DNA of 33,194 bases from Rhodopseudomonas sp. BR0M22 (GCF_010907035.1 NZ_QUMK01000067.1:1-33194), one strand, 5' to 3'; numbered from the stretch's first letter, positions 23,191-31,794 are shown. The notes: a model not told the origin generated them from the letters alone. Numbers and translations: made by a program.

Positions 23191-24792
23191 ATGGCCTCCT
23201 CACCAACCTCGCACAGGCTCGATCGCCGAACCCTGATGCGCGGAGCGCTCGGCGCCGGGCTGTTCGGCATCGTGCCGGTCAGCGCCGGTGCTGCGGCGCC
23301 AGTGTCGTTCAGCTCAGATCCGTTCACGCTCGGCGTCGCGTCCGGCGATCCCGCGCCGGATGGTTTCGTGTTGTGGACGCGGCTGGCGCCGGAGCCGCTG
23401 AAAGCCCGCGGCGGCATGGGCGCCCAGCCGGTCGACGTGACGGTCGAGATCGCCGACGATCCGGCAATGACCCGCATCCTGCGCAGCGAGCGGACTATCG
23501 CCCATCTCGAGCTGGCGCATTCGGTGCACGTCGAAATCGAAGGGCTGGAGCCCGGACGCGACTACTTCTACCGCTTCCGCGCCGGTGGCGCCGATAGCCC
23601 GATCGGCCGCGCCCGCACCCTGCCGGCGCCGGACGCGCAGCCGAAGCAACTCCGCTTCGCCGCAGCGGGCTGCCAGCGTTGGGAGGGCGGCTACTATTCG
23701 GCATGGCGCGCCATCGCCGAGGATCAGCTCGACTTCGTGTTCCACTACGGCGACTACATCTACGAATACGGCTTCGTGGCCGCCGACAAGGACGGGACAG
23801 CGTGGCCGCGAACGATGCCGAAGGACTTTCCGACCTGCTACACGCTGACCGACTATCGGCGACGCTACGCGCTGTACAAATCCGATCCCGATCTGAAGGC
23901 TGCGCACGCCGCCTGCCCGTTCCTGCCGAGCTTCGACGATCACGAGATCGCCAACAACTGGGCCGGCGACAGCGACCCGAAGCACACCCCGCCGGATGCG
24001 TTCCTGTTTCGCCGGGCGATGGCGCTGCAGGCTTGGTACGAACATATGCCGGTGCGTCGCGCGCAACGGCCACGCGGACCGGACGTGACGGCGTATCGCG
24101 GCTTCAGGTTCGGCACGCTGGCCGACCTTGCCGTGCTCGACACCCGGCAGTACCGCTCGCGCCAGCCTTGCGGCGACGGCTTCCTGGCCGGCTGCGCTGA
24201 AGCCGACGCGGCCGACCGCACGATGCTCGGCGCCGCGCAGGAGCAATGGCTCGCCGCAAGGCTGAAGCAGAGCGACGCGACCTGGCGCGTGCTGGCGCAG
24301 CAGGTGCTGTTCGCGCCGTTCGACTGGCGCGGCTTCCCCTGGGTCGAAGATGCCGGTGCTCCGGTGTTCGATGTCGATACCTGGAACGGCGCGACCGCGG
24401 CGCGCGACCGGGTGATCGCAATGCTGGACGACGCCAAGGCGATCAACGCGGTGGTGCTGAGCGGCGATCTGCACCGGGCGTTGGCGCTCGAGCTGCATCG
24501 CGACGGGCGCAATCCTGAATCGCCCTGCGTCGGCGTGGAGTTTCTCGCCACCTCGATTTCGTCGGTCGGCGGTGCGCCGGCGAACGACGCGGCGCTCGCC
24601 GAACTGTACCGCAACAATCCGCATCTGAAATTCTTCAGCGATCAGCGCGGCTACACCCGTCACACCGTGACGCCGCAGCACTGGCAGGCCGACTACCGGG
24701 CGATCGACAGCATCGCAGCGCCCGGCCAACCCGCACACACCATCCGATCGCTCGCGATCGAAGCCGGCCGGCCCGGACTCATCACTCGCTAA
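23191..24792 (+). CDS. PhoD-like alkaline phosphatase family protein
   Basis: A 533-residue exported phosphodiesterase/phosphatase of the PhoD type. A twin-arginine signal is visible (DRRTLMRG at 11-18, then a hydrophobic stretch to about 36), so export folded by the Tat route is likely. An Fn3-like PhoD N-domain follows (FTLGVASGDPAPDGFVLWTR, about 45-150), then the metallophosphoesterase domain. Metal-ligand motifs are HYGDYIYEYG, SFDDHEIANNW and VLSGDLHRA. PhoD enzymes use calcium and iron and act on phosphodiesters and monoesters. The start is taken at the ATG 39 bases inside the open frame, giving a normal Tat n-region. Confidence 0.92.
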   Translation: MASSPTSHRLDRRTLMRGALGAGLFGIVPVSAGAAAPVSFSSDPFTLGVASGDPAPDGFVLWTRLAPEPLKARGGMGAQPVDVTVEIADDPAMTRILRSERTIAHLELAHSVHVEIEGLEPGRDYFYRFRAGGADSPIGRARTLPAPDAQPKQLRFAAAGCQRWEGGYYSAWRAIAEDQLDFVFHYGDYIYEYGFVAADKDGTAWPRTMPKDFPTCYTLTDYRRRYALYKSDPDLKAAHAACPFLPSFDDHEIANNWAGDSDPKHTPPDAFLFRRAMALQAWYEHMPVRRAQRPRGPDVTAYRGFRFGTLADLAVLDTRQYRSRQPCGDGFLAGCAEADAADRTMLGAAQEQWLAARLKQSDATWRVLAQQVLFAPFDWRGFPWVEDAGAPVFDVDTWNGATAARDRVIAMLDDAKAINAVVLSGDLHRALALELHRDGRNPESPCVGVEFLATSISSVGGAPANDAALAELYRNNPHLKFFSDQRGYTRHTVTPQHWQADYRAIDSIAAPGQPAHTIRSLAIEAGRPGLITR

Positions 24793-24926
24793 CGACGATC
24801 GGACAAGACGCCCAGGCCACCGGCGGCAACGCTGGTCCTCGCCGAATCGCGCGCTTAGGATCATGCTGGCCGCTCGAAGAAGCGGGCAGCGCTGCCTGTC
24901 AGCGTCGACAACGCGCAAGGGACTCG

Positions 24927-25934
24927 ATGATCGAACCCCTCCATCCGCGCTCGCGCATCAACCGGCGCAATCTGCTGCGCAGCGCCGGCGCAGCGATTGC
25001 GCTGCCGCTGCTGACGCGAACGGCCCGTGCCGGTGACTGGCCTGAGCGACCGGTGACGCTGGTCGTGCCGTTCGCACCCGGCGGCACCACCGACGTGCTC
25101 GCCCACCTCCTCGCAGAGGTCCTGACCAGGCACTATCGCCAGCCGTTCGTGATCGCCAACAAGACCGGCGCGAGCGGCAATATCGCCGCAGCCTTCGTGG
25201 CCAGCGCCCCGCCCGACGGATATACTTTTCTCATCGGCACACCCGGCATCCACGCCACCAACCGGCTCGTCTATCGCAGCATGGACTACGACCCGGTCGC
25301 CGACTTCGCGCCGGTGATCCTGATCGCGCGCGTGCCCAACCTGTTGTCGGTGACCAAGGCTCTGCCGGTGACCAGCGTCGCCGAGCTGATCGACTACGCG
25401 CGCCAACGTCCGCGCCAATTGGTCTATGGCGTCTCCGCACTGGGGTCGACCGGCCATCTGTCGACGGAACTTTTCAAGACCATGACCGGTATCGAGATCA
25501 CGCCGCTGCCGTTCAAGGGATCGGCGCCGATGCTCCGTGATCTCGCCGACGGGCGTGTGCATCTCACCATCGACAATCTGCCTGCGTCCAAGCCGCTGGT
25601 GGAAGCCGGCGAGATCCGTGCGCTGGCGTTCACGACGGCGAAGCGCTGGGAGCCGATGCGGCAACTCCCGACGATCGCCGAATCCGGCCTGCCCGGCTAC
25701 GAGACCGCATCCTGGTTCACCATCGGCGCGCCGCGTGCGACGCCGCCAGAGATCGTGACCAGCCTCAACGCCACCGTCGCGGCGTATCTCGGCAGCGCCA
25801 GCGGCGCGGCGCAACTACGTCGGATCGGCGCCGAACCGAACGGCGGCTCGCCCGAAGATATGCGGCGTCACGTCCTCGCCGAGATCGTGCGATGGGAGAA
25901 AGTGGCGAAGACCGCCGGGATCGTTCCACTCTAA
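24927..25934 (+). CDS. Bug-family tripartite tricarboxylate transporter substrate-binding protein
   Basis: A 335-residue periplasmic binding protein of the Bug/TctC family. The signal has a twin-arginine look (INRRNLLRSAGAAIALPLL, about 11-29). The mature start is WPERPVTLVVPFAPGGTTDVL, the family signature PGGxxD, and further family motifs include NKTGASGNIAA, FKGSAPMLRDLADG and GEIRALAF. It binds a carboxylate or similar small acid. No TctA/TctB permease genes are in the window, so this is an orphan, as is usual for Bug proteins in beta- and alphaproteobacteria. The ATG follows the PhoD gene by 134 bases on the same strand. Confidence 0.92.
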   Translation: MIEPLHPRSRINRRNLLRSAGAAIALPLLTRTARAGDWPERPVTLVVPFAPGGTTDVLAHLLAEVLTRHYRQPFVIANKTGASGNIAAAFVASAPPDGYTFLIGTPGIHATNRLVYRSMDYDPVADFAPVILIARVPNLLSVTKALPVTSVAELIDYARQRPRQLVYGVSALGSTGHLSTELFKTMTGIEITPLPFKGSAPMLRDLADGRVHLTIDNLPASKPLVEAGEIRALAFTTAKRWEPMRQLPTIAESGLPGYETASWFTIGAPRATPPEIVTSLNATVAAYLGSASGAAQLRRIGAEPNGGSPEDMRRHVLAEIVRWEKVAKTAGIVPL

Positions 25935-26174
25935 GCCCGGGCCGCGCCGGTCGCGCGTACCAGACCACCTTCAGTCGGGTTGTCGCGATTCAGGGCAGGA
26001 CGGTGGCATGGCACCTAACCCCATCGGATCGTTTGCGTTTCAAAACATCGCATTTGAATCATAGGCACCCGTTTAACCCTACCGGGGACTTAGTGTGGGT
26101 GACTGATTAATTCCACATTTTGATCTCTCTCCAACCCCTAAAGTTTGGTTCGTTATTTCCGGGGGGATGATTCC

Positions 26175-27395
26175 ATGAGAGCAACGACGGAAGCCGAGGC
26201 GTGCGTACCTGCGGGCGGCTTCGGCCGCCGCAAGGTGGCGCCGCGCGCGTGCATCGTCGATCGCAAGCCGCATTTACGGGCCTTTCTCGCCGATGCGTTG
26301 GAAGAGCATCGCTTCGTCACCAGCGACTGTGCCGGGGCGTTGGAGCTTCCGGCACGGCTCACCGAGCATCAGCCCGACCTGCTGGTGATCGGCTCGACTA
26401 TCGACGGCATCGAGGCCGAGGCGATTCTCGATGCGCTGGCGGCGGCCGGCTTTGCCGGCAGCGTGCTGACGATCGCGGCGCGCGAGACGATCATGTCGGA
26501 CGCAATCCGCCGGCACGGCGCCGAGCGCGGACTGAACATGCTGCCGCCGCTGGCGACCCCGTTCAGCGCTCAGACGCTGAGCCATAGCCTGGCGCCGCTG
26601 GTGCCGCAGGAGCCGGCGCCGGAACCGGAAATCGATGTCGCCGAGGCCCTGAAGGCCGGCTGGCTCGAGCTGTGGTATCAACGCTGCGTCGATGCGCATT
26701 CGCTGACCCCGCAAGGGGCCGAGGCGCTGCTGCGGATGCGGCATCCGAACTGGGGCGTGGTGTCGCCGTCGGCCCTGATGCCGGACCACAACGATCCACA
26801 TTTCCGGGGACTCTCGGAGTTCGTGGTGCGGCGCGCCGTCGCCGACTGGCACTATCTGCTCGACCATCAGGGCCCGATCGATCTTTCGATCAATCTACCG
26901 GTGAGCTTTCTCGGCAACGACAACGCGCTCGACGATCTCGCCGGCTGGATTCCGCAGCATCCGGCATTCGGCGGGCTGATCATCGAAGTCAACGCCGAAG
27001 AGATCGTCGATCATCTCCCCGAAATGGCCGAGATCGGCCGCCGGCTGCGGCTGCGCAATGTCGCGATCGCGATCGCGATCGACAAGGTCGGCGCCGATTG
27101 GCCGTCCCTGATGTATCTCGACAATTTTCCGTTCGTCGAACTGAAGGTCGACCGCACGTTCGTCACCGGCTGCGCCGACGACCGGCTGAAACGGTCGGTG
27201 TGCAAGCGGATCGTCGAACTCGCCGGCGATTACGGCGCGCGCTGCACCGCGACCGGAATCGAAACCCGCGCCGACTTCCAGGCCGCGCACGAACTCGGCT
27301 TCGACAAGATGCAGGGCTATCTGTTCGGCAAGCCGATGGGGCTGAAGAAATTCGCCCGCGCCGCCCATGCGCGCCCGGTGGCGATGCACGACTGA
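26175..27395 (+). CDS. Receiver-like/EAL domain protein with degenerate active site
   Basis: A 406-residue protein. Residues about 20-140 look like a receiver fold (ACIVDRKPHLRAFLADALEE, then DLLVIGSTIDG) without a clear phospho-Asp. Residues about 150-400 are an EAL domain: Glu183-Ala-Leu (EALLRM), Asn240 (INLP), Glu271 (IIEVNAEE), Lys324 (LKVDR) and Gln380 (MQGYL) are kept. The metal/catalytic DD motif reads Asp303-Lys304 (IDKVGAD), and the loop usually AEGVE reads AT360GIE. Those changes should abolish c-di-GMP hydrolysis, so it is more likely a c-di-GMP or protein-binding regulator. The start is the ATG after GGGGGGAT; an upstream in-frame start at 26145 exists. It is followed closely by a convergent secreted-protein gene. 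Confidence 0.85.
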   Translation: MRATTEAEACVPAGGFGRRKVAPRACIVDRKPHLRAFLADALEEHRFVTSDCAGALELPARLTEHQPDLLVIGSTIDGIEAEAILDALAAAGFAGSVLTIAARETIMSDAIRRHGAERGLNMLPPLATPFSAQTLSHSLAPLVPQEPAPEPEIDVAEALKAGWLELWYQRCVDAHSLTPQGAEALLRMRHPNWGVVSPSALMPDHNDPHFRGLSEFVVRRAVADWHYLLDHQGPIDLSINLPVSFLGNDNALDDLAGWIPQHPAFGGLIIEVNAEEIVDHLPEMAEIGRRLRLRNVAIAIAIDKVGADWPSLMYLDNFPFVELKVDRTFVTGCADDRLKRSVCKRIVELAGDYGARCTATGIETRADFQAAHELGFDKMQGYLFGKPMGLKKFARAAHARPVAMHD

Positions 27396-27406
27396 GAGAC
27401 GCGGCC

Positions 27407-27904
27407 TCAGTCGAACGTCATGTCCACGCATTTGGCGACATCGTCGCCGAGGCCCGACGCGATGGTGATGCAGCCGCGCACCCGGCGCTGCTTGGTATCG
27501 GCAGCCCACACCACGTAGCCACCTGGACCGAAGAACGCGTTGGTGTTGGCCGGCTCGGTCTCGGCGCCATCGAACTGGTAATCGCCGTCAGTGTCGAAGA
27601 TCCGCGGCCGCCGAAAGCAGCCGCCGTCGGTCTGGACGTTGATGACTTCCTTGTTGTCCCGCGTCATCGCGAGGCTGACGACGCAGCGGAAGTACTCGGA
27701 GGTCTTGACGTTGAACAGATACGCGTAGGACCTGCAGGTGGCGGTCACCAGCCTGCCCGGGCTCATGCCGCGACTGCAGGCGATGCGCTGATTGTTGCTG
27801 AGCCGGTATTCGTCGGCCGTGGCCGGCGCCGATGCGGCGAGTGCGACCAGCCCGGTCGCCACCATCGCGCCGATCCAACAGCCCTGCATCGCGCGCTTGT
27901 GCAT
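27407..27904 (-). CDS. Secreted hypothetical protein
   Basis: A 165-residue exported protein of no family I recognise. A signal peptide covers about 1-30 (GAMVATGLVALAASAPATA-DEY). The mature part has five cysteines (CSRG, ATCRS, RCVV, GGCFRR, RGCIT, with one more near the end in KCVDMTF), suggesting disulfides in the periplasm. The middle segment FDTDGDYQFDGAETEP is acidic and could bind calcium, but it lacks the spacing of a canonical EF-hand. The ATG follows GGGAGGA, a strong ribosome site. It is convergent with the EAL gene (11 bases apart) and divergent from another small secreted protein. Confidence 0.78.
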   Translation of the reverse strand: MHKRAMQGCWIGAMVATGLVALAASAPATADEYRLSNNQRIACSRGMSPGRLVTATCRSYAYLFNVKTSEYFRCVVSLAMTRDNKEVINVQTDGGCFRRPRIFDTDGDYQFDGAETEPANTNAFFGPGGYVVWAADTKQRRVRGCITIASGLGDDVAKCVDMTFD

Positions 27905-28085
27905 CGTCGTCCTCCCGCTGCGGCCGCCTCGGCGTGAATGGCGACTCGGCGGCCGAACCATAGCGGCGAGGACCATCGGGTAAAATCACAAAGTCGAACC
28001 AAGTGCCCCTGACACGCGACCGACATCAGACGACGGCATTGTCGGCGCACGAGTCCGTTCGCAATTTGTTCAAAGAGAGCACCGC

Positions 28086-28445
28086 ATGGCTTTCGTTCGG
28101 GTCTGCAGCACTGTCGCCATCCCGCTCTGTGGTCGCCGGACGATGACGGTCTCTCCCGCCACCTTGCTGACGACGCTCGCCACCCTGGCGGCATTGACGT
28201 CGGTGGCACGCGCAGGCGGCGGCGAACCCTGGGTGCTGTCGCCCGACATGGGCTACGGCTACACCCGCGACGGCAGGACGCTGGCCTTCAAGATGGGCAC
28301 CAGCAACGCCAAGGAACTGCTCAAGGGCGCCAGGAAAGTGCCGCGCGAAACGCTGTTCTTCCTCGGCGCCAACGGCCAGCTGTATATGCGCTCCGGGCCG
28401 TTCCTCGAAGGCGACGGCAGCTTCAAGTTCGGCGCCGATCAGTAG
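28086..28445 (+). CDS. Small secreted hypothetical protein
   Basis: A 119-residue protein with a long hydrophobic N-terminus (about 22-44, LTTLATLAALTSVARA-GG) that fits a signal peptide if translation starts at the first ATG, with a long n-region. A second ATG at 28143 (MTVSPATLL) gives a more usual signal but has a poorer ribosome site. The mature part is about 75 residues with YGYTRDGRTLAFKMGTSN and FFLGANGQLYMRSGPFLE, a pattern of beta strands. No Cys in the mature part and no domain recognised. It diverges from the 27407-27904 gene over 181 bases. Confidence 0.7.
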   Translation: MAFVRVCSTVAIPLCGRRTMTVSPATLLTTLATLAALTSVARAGGGEPWVLSPDMGYGYTRDGRTLAFKMGTSNAKELLKGARKVPRETLFFLGANGQLYMRSGPFLEGDGSFKFGADQ

Positions 28446-28463
28446 CGCCGAACCCGGCCGCGA

Positions 28464-29675
28464 TCAGCGCTGCGCGGTGGTCTCGAACGCGGCGAACAGT
28501 TCGCGCGCACCCGGATTGTTGCTGTTGGCGTCCATCCGCGCGTCGGTGACGGCGAGCAACTTCGCCACCGTGTTGTGGCGGATCGCCACCGGATTGCGCT
28601 CGTAGCCGGAACGCTGGAAGAAATTCGCGGTCGGCACCACTTCGCGCATTTCCTGCGGCATCGTCACCATGTCGAGGCCGGTGCTGTCGCCGGTGAGATT
28701 CATCATCTCGAGTTCGGCGGCGGTGAGCCGCTCGCGATACCCCTTGCGCTGCGCGAACACCACCGAGGTCAAGAGCTTGTGGGTCTGCAGCAGCGGGCCG
28801 ACGTCGACGTCCAGCACCAACGCGTGCACGCCCCAGCCTTGCGGGGTGCGGCCGAGCTTCTCGTGCTCGCTCCAGCTGCCCGGGATCGAGCGCGCGAACG
28901 TCACCATCCGCTTCACCACCGCGATCTTGCGTTCGAGCGCCTGACGCCGCGGCCCCGACAAGGTCGCGGCCTGCTCGTTCAGCGACCTGATGATCTGGTT
29001 GCCCTGCTCGGCGAGCAGCACCAAGGTGTTGGTGGTGAGCAGCTGATTGTAACCGATCGCGGTCGAGATCGGGCGCGACCCGGGCCGCTTCTTGCTGAGC
29101 CCGGACTGCATGTCGTGATCGCCGTTGCCGCCGGTCTCGAACGCATAGACCCGCACCGCCTGGTCGCGCGTGAGCCCGGCCTCGCGGGCGGCGCGGGCGT
29201 AGGCGCGCTTGAACTCGGCCTCGCTCGACGGACGCTGCGGCGTGAACTGATAGTATTGCGCTGCGGCGCGGACGAAGTCGGCGACCACGGGAAGCGACTT
29301 GCGCTCGCGCGGCGGCTCGGTCGACGGCTCCGGATCGATCGGCCGTTTCGGGCCGTCATAGACCGGCGGCTGCGCCAGAACATAATCGTCGAGCGTGATC
29401 TGCTCGCCGGTGCGGCGCTTGGCGTTGCGGATGCGGCGCCGGTCGGCGATCGCGTCCCAATAGGCGCCGGCGTCGCGCTCGAATTCGGCGCGCGCGGCCT
29501 GATATTGTTGCAGCCGATAGCGATATTCGGCGATCGCCTGGGACGAGGCCGCCTGAGCCATCGCGTTCGCCACCGACGACGGCAGCGGCGCCGCGGTCTG
29601 GGCGAGCGCGTGGGATCCGAAGGCGAGCAGCGCGACCGGGGCGAGCCGGGCAAGATGGATGATCGAATAAGCCAT
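28464..29675 (-). CDS. Exported lysozyme-like protein of unknown function
   Basis: A 403-residue protein with a signal peptide (about 1-26, ending SHALA-QT). An N-terminal helical stretch rich in Ala, Arg and Gln (about 35-90) is followed by a Pro-rich linker (GPKRPIDPEPSTEPPRERK region). From about 130 a helical domain contains VYAFETGGNGDHDMQSG, where the Glu after Phe in a Gly-rich setting resembles a lytic-transglycosylase or lysozyme active site, but this is only a resemblance. The C-terminal part keeps AIGYNQLLTTNTL, GWGVHALVLDVDVGPLL and LTAAELEMMNLTGD. The start is the ATG with GAGGA upstream; a 14-residue extension upstream has no ribosome site. It probably acts on or near the cell wall. 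Confidence 0.7.
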   Translation of the reverse strand: MAYSIIHLARLAPVALLAFGSHALAQTAAPLPSSVANAMAQAASSQAIAEYRYRLQQYQAARAEFERDAGAYWDAIADRRRIRNAKRRTGEQITLDDYVLAQPPVYDGPKRPIDPEPSTEPPRERKSLPVVADFVRAAAQYYQFTPQRPSSEAEFKRAYARAAREAGLTRDQAVRVYAFETGGNGDHDMQSGLSKKRPGSRPISTAIGYNQLLTTNTLVLLAEQGNQIIRSLNEQAATLSGPRRQALERKIAVVKRMVTFARSIPGSWSEHEKLGRTPQGWGVHALVLDVDVGPLLQTHKLLTSVVFAQRKGYRERLTAAELEMMNLTGDSTGLDMVTMPQEMREVVPTANFFQRSGYERNPVAIRHNTVAKLLAVTDARMDANSNNPGARELFAAFETTAQR

Positions 29676-29805
29676 GCCGCATCCTCGCCCGATAGGGTGA
29701 ATGAACCGTTTCCTCACTGCTTGATCGCGGCATCACAAGCTGTGAACCCGGCGATTGTTTGTTCGAGCACGCGCCCGGCCCCTGCGCCGTCCGCGCGGAA
29801 CCGAA

Positions 29806-30432
29806 CTACTTCCAGGCGAACACCGGCTGTTCGAGATCGGCCACGCGGGTGACCCGGCCGGCCAGCACTTCGCGGAACTGATAGATCAGCGCCGCGGTCG
29901 GCGCATGGATGAAGTCGCCGTCATAACGGAACCGGATCACCCGACGGTCGCTCTCCGGAATCGAGGTGAAGTCGAACGCATCCGGAGGCGCAATGTCGCG
30001 CAACGAAATATGATGCACCGACGCGACCTCGTCCGGATTCGGCGCCAGCGCCCCGCCCGCCGCGGCCCAGGCCACCACCGGCGTCACCAGATAGCCCGAG
30101 CGGGTCGGATAGTCGTCGAGGATGCCGAGCACGTCGCCGGCATCCAGCGCCAGACCGAGTTCTTCGTGCAATTCCCGCAGCGCGGTTTCAGGCGCGGTCT
30201 CGCCGGCATCGCAGCGCCCGCCGGGCAGCGCCCATTGGTACGCGTGGGAACGCAGCCGCGGCGAGCGCCGCGTCAGCAGAAACGCCGCGCTGCCATCGTC
30301 CGCCGCGACCAGCGCGATTGCGACAGCAGCGCGCTTCAGGCCGGACGGCGTCAGCCCGTCGTCGTAACGCGGGAATGCGGCGCAGCGCGCGGCGATCAGG
30401 GCGCGGGTGGTGTCGTCGTGGACATTGCTCAT
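29806..30432 (-). CDS. Nudix hydrolase, CoA-pyrophosphatase-like
   Basis: A 208-residue Nudix hydrolase. The Nudix box is intact: GRCDAGE, then REL and HEELGL, matching G-x5-E-x7-REU-x-EE-x-GU, the metal-binding helix. Upstream LLTRRSPRLRSH and LPGG partly match the UPF0035 motif of CoA pyrophosphatases, with Tyr replacing the expected Gly and Leu replacing Phe before PGG. It may hydrolyse CoA derivatives or another nucleoside diphosphate compound. The start gives MSNVHDD, and the gene diverges from the thioesterase gene across 78 bases. A CoA-linked role would fit that neighbour. Confidence 0.9.
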   Translation of the reverse strand: MSNVHDDTTRALIAARCAAFPRYDDGLTPSGLKRAAVAIALVAADDGSAAFLLTRRSPRLRSHAYQWALPGGRCDAGETAPETALRELHEELGLALDAGDVLGILDDYPTRSGYLVTPVVAWAAAGGALAPNPDEVASVHHISLRDIAPPDAFDFTSIPESDRRVIRFRYDGDFIHAPTAALIYQFREVLAGRVTRVADLEQPVFAWK

Positions 30433-30510
30433 GGTTCTTGACTACACCGCGTGCCTGACTGAGGAAACCGTCGTAGCGCCGAGCGACGGGCGCGCACGGA
30501 GACGCGATCG

Positions 30511-30936
30511 ATGACCGAGACCACCACCGCCCGCAGCATGAAGGCCGACGGCTGGAGCGTGATCCACGACGACGGTTTCATCGATCTGGTCGGGCCGCTG
30601 TGGCATCGCTGCGTCGACGGCACCAACGAATATGCGATTGCGACCGCGGCCAAGCACCGCAACAAGCGCGGGCTGGTGCAGGGCGGGCTGATGATGACGC
30701 TGGCCGACCGCACCTCCGGCATCGCCGCCCGCGATCAGACCGGCGCGCCGCATCTCGCCACGGTGCAGATGGACACGCATTTCGTCGATGCCGCCGAGAT
30801 CGGCGACCTACTGATCTCACGGCCGCGGGTGGTGCGGAGTACGCGCAGCCTGATCTTCACCTCGACCGAAGTCAGCGTCGATCGCCGCTGCATTATCCTG
30901 GCGCACGGCGTCTTCAAGATCGTGCGTCCGCGCTGA
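30511..30936 (+). CDS. PaaI-type hotdog-fold thioesterase
   Basis: A 141-residue hotdog thioesterase of the PaaI/4HBT group. Key segments are NKRGLVQGGLMMTLADRTSG, where the hotdog helix carries the conserved G(G)L-(M/A)-LAD pattern with the acidic Asp, and LATVQMDTHFVDAAEIGDLL, then FTSTEVSV. These enzymes cut acyl-CoA thioesters, in several pathways to release CoA from stalled phenylacetyl-type or hydroxybenzoyl-type intermediates. The acyl group is not known here. The ATG is preceded by a weak site (GAGACGCG). The neighbour on the other side of a short divergent region is the CoA-pyrophosphatase-like Nudix protein. Confidence 0.9.
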   Translation: MTETTTARSMKADGWSVIHDDGFIDLVGPLWHRCVDGTNEYAIATAAKHRNKRGLVQGGLMMTLADRTSGIAARDQTGAPHLATVQMDTHFVDAAEIGDLLISRPRVVRSTRSLIFTSTEVSVDRRCIILAHGVFKIVRPR

Positions 30937-30951
30937 CGACACCGCTGCGGC

Positions 30952-31698
30952 TCAGCCGGCGCGGCACCACCGTGCCAGCGCCTCCAGCGTGACCAGACGA
31001 TCATCTGCGCCTGCGCCGGCGAGATGCCGATACGGCGCGTCGGGCTCGCCGAGATCGCTGAGCACCGCCAGCGCGCCGGCGAAGTCGTCACCCTCGGTGT
31101 AGATTCCCGGCGTCACGATGGTCGGCAAGCCCGCAGCGCGCGCGGCGCGCAGGCCGTTGGTGGAATCCTCGAACGCGATGCAATCGGCGGCCGGCAGCTT
31201 CAACAGCTCGAGCACATGGAGATAGACGTCCGGTGCCGGCTTCTTGGCCGGCACCATGTCGCCGGCGCCGATCGCGTCGAACCACGTCATCGCGTCCGGA
31301 CCGAGCGCGGATTGCAACAGCGCCTCGACATTCGGCAGGCTGGTGGTGGTAGCAATCGCCAGCTTGATCCCGGCCGCCTTGGCCTCGTGGATCAATCGCG
31401 CCACACCGGGGCGAAGCGCTGCACCGGCGGCAACCAGCGCGGTGTATCGGTCGGTCTTGGCGCGGTGGAGTTGGGGGATCCGATCGGCTGCCCGCTCCGC
31501 GCCCTCCGGGCCGGACTGCAGGAAATGCGCGATCCGCTCTTTGCCACCCGCAACGTCGAGCAGCCGGCGGTACAGTGGCGCATCCCAGTGCCAGGGCAGG
31601 CCATCGTCAGCGAAGGCGGCATTGAACGCTTGGCGGTGGAGCTCTTCGGTTTCGGCAAGGGTGCCATCAACGTCGAAAATCAGCGCAGATGGTAACAT
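30952..31698 (-). CDS. HAD-IA hydrolase, CbbY-like
   Basis: A 248-residue haloacid dehalogenase superfamily phosphatase. Motif I is IFDVDGTLAETE (nucleophile Asp9, acid/base Asp11). The cap has HRQAFNAAFADDGL and YRRLLDVAGGKERI, the CbbY/phosphoglucomutase-like cap region. Motif II is ATTTSLPN, the motif III lysine is in PAKKPAPDVY, and motif IV is CIAFEDSTNGLRAA. CbbY removes phosphate from xylulose bisphosphate in photosynthetic bacteria, and this protein has the same layout. No Calvin-cycle genes are in the window. The start is the ATG giving MLPSALIF, next to the nucleophile strand. It diverges from the zinc-ribbon gene, and the palindrome at 31777-31794 lies between them. Confidence 0.92.
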   Translation of the reverse strand: MLPSALIFDVDGTLAETEELHRQAFNAAFADDGLPWHWDAPLYRRLLDVAGGKERIAHFLQSGPEGAERAADRIPQLHRAKTDRYTALVAAGAALRPGVARLIHEAKAAGIKLAIATTTSLPNVEALLQSALGPDAMTWFDAIGAGDMVPAKKPAPDVYLHVLELLKLPAADCIAFEDSTNGLRAARAAGLPTIVTPGIYTEGDDFAGALAVLSDLGEPDAPYRHLAGAGADDRLVTLEALARWCRAG

Positions 31699-31776
31699 AA
31701 AACCTATTAGCTCCGATACCGTGCCCATCGTCCGACAAGTGGACAAAAAATGGAACTGACAACGACTTAGGCAGGG

Positions 31777-31794
31777 TGTAAAGCAAACTTTACA
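31777..31794. promoter_or_regulatory. Palindrome TGTAAAG-N4-CTTTACA (TGT-N12-ACA)
   Basis: A perfect 7+7 inverted repeat with a CAAA spacer, 19 bases before the zinc-ribbon ATG and 79 bases from the HAD gene start. It fits the TGT-N12-ACA consensus of the CrtJ/PpsR redox repressor of purple bacteria. The extra symmetry (AAAG/CTTT) is more than that consensus needs, so another dimeric regulator is equally possible. Confidence 0.6.

Noticed and set aside
26107-26121. CtrA-like TTAA-N7-TTTT upstream of the EAL gene
   Set aside because: Only one half is complete; the low-GC leader makes such matches likely by chance.
27064-27082. GCGATC triple tandem repeat
   Set aside because: Lies in coding sequence for alternating Ile-Ala residues of the EAL strand; explained by codon choice.
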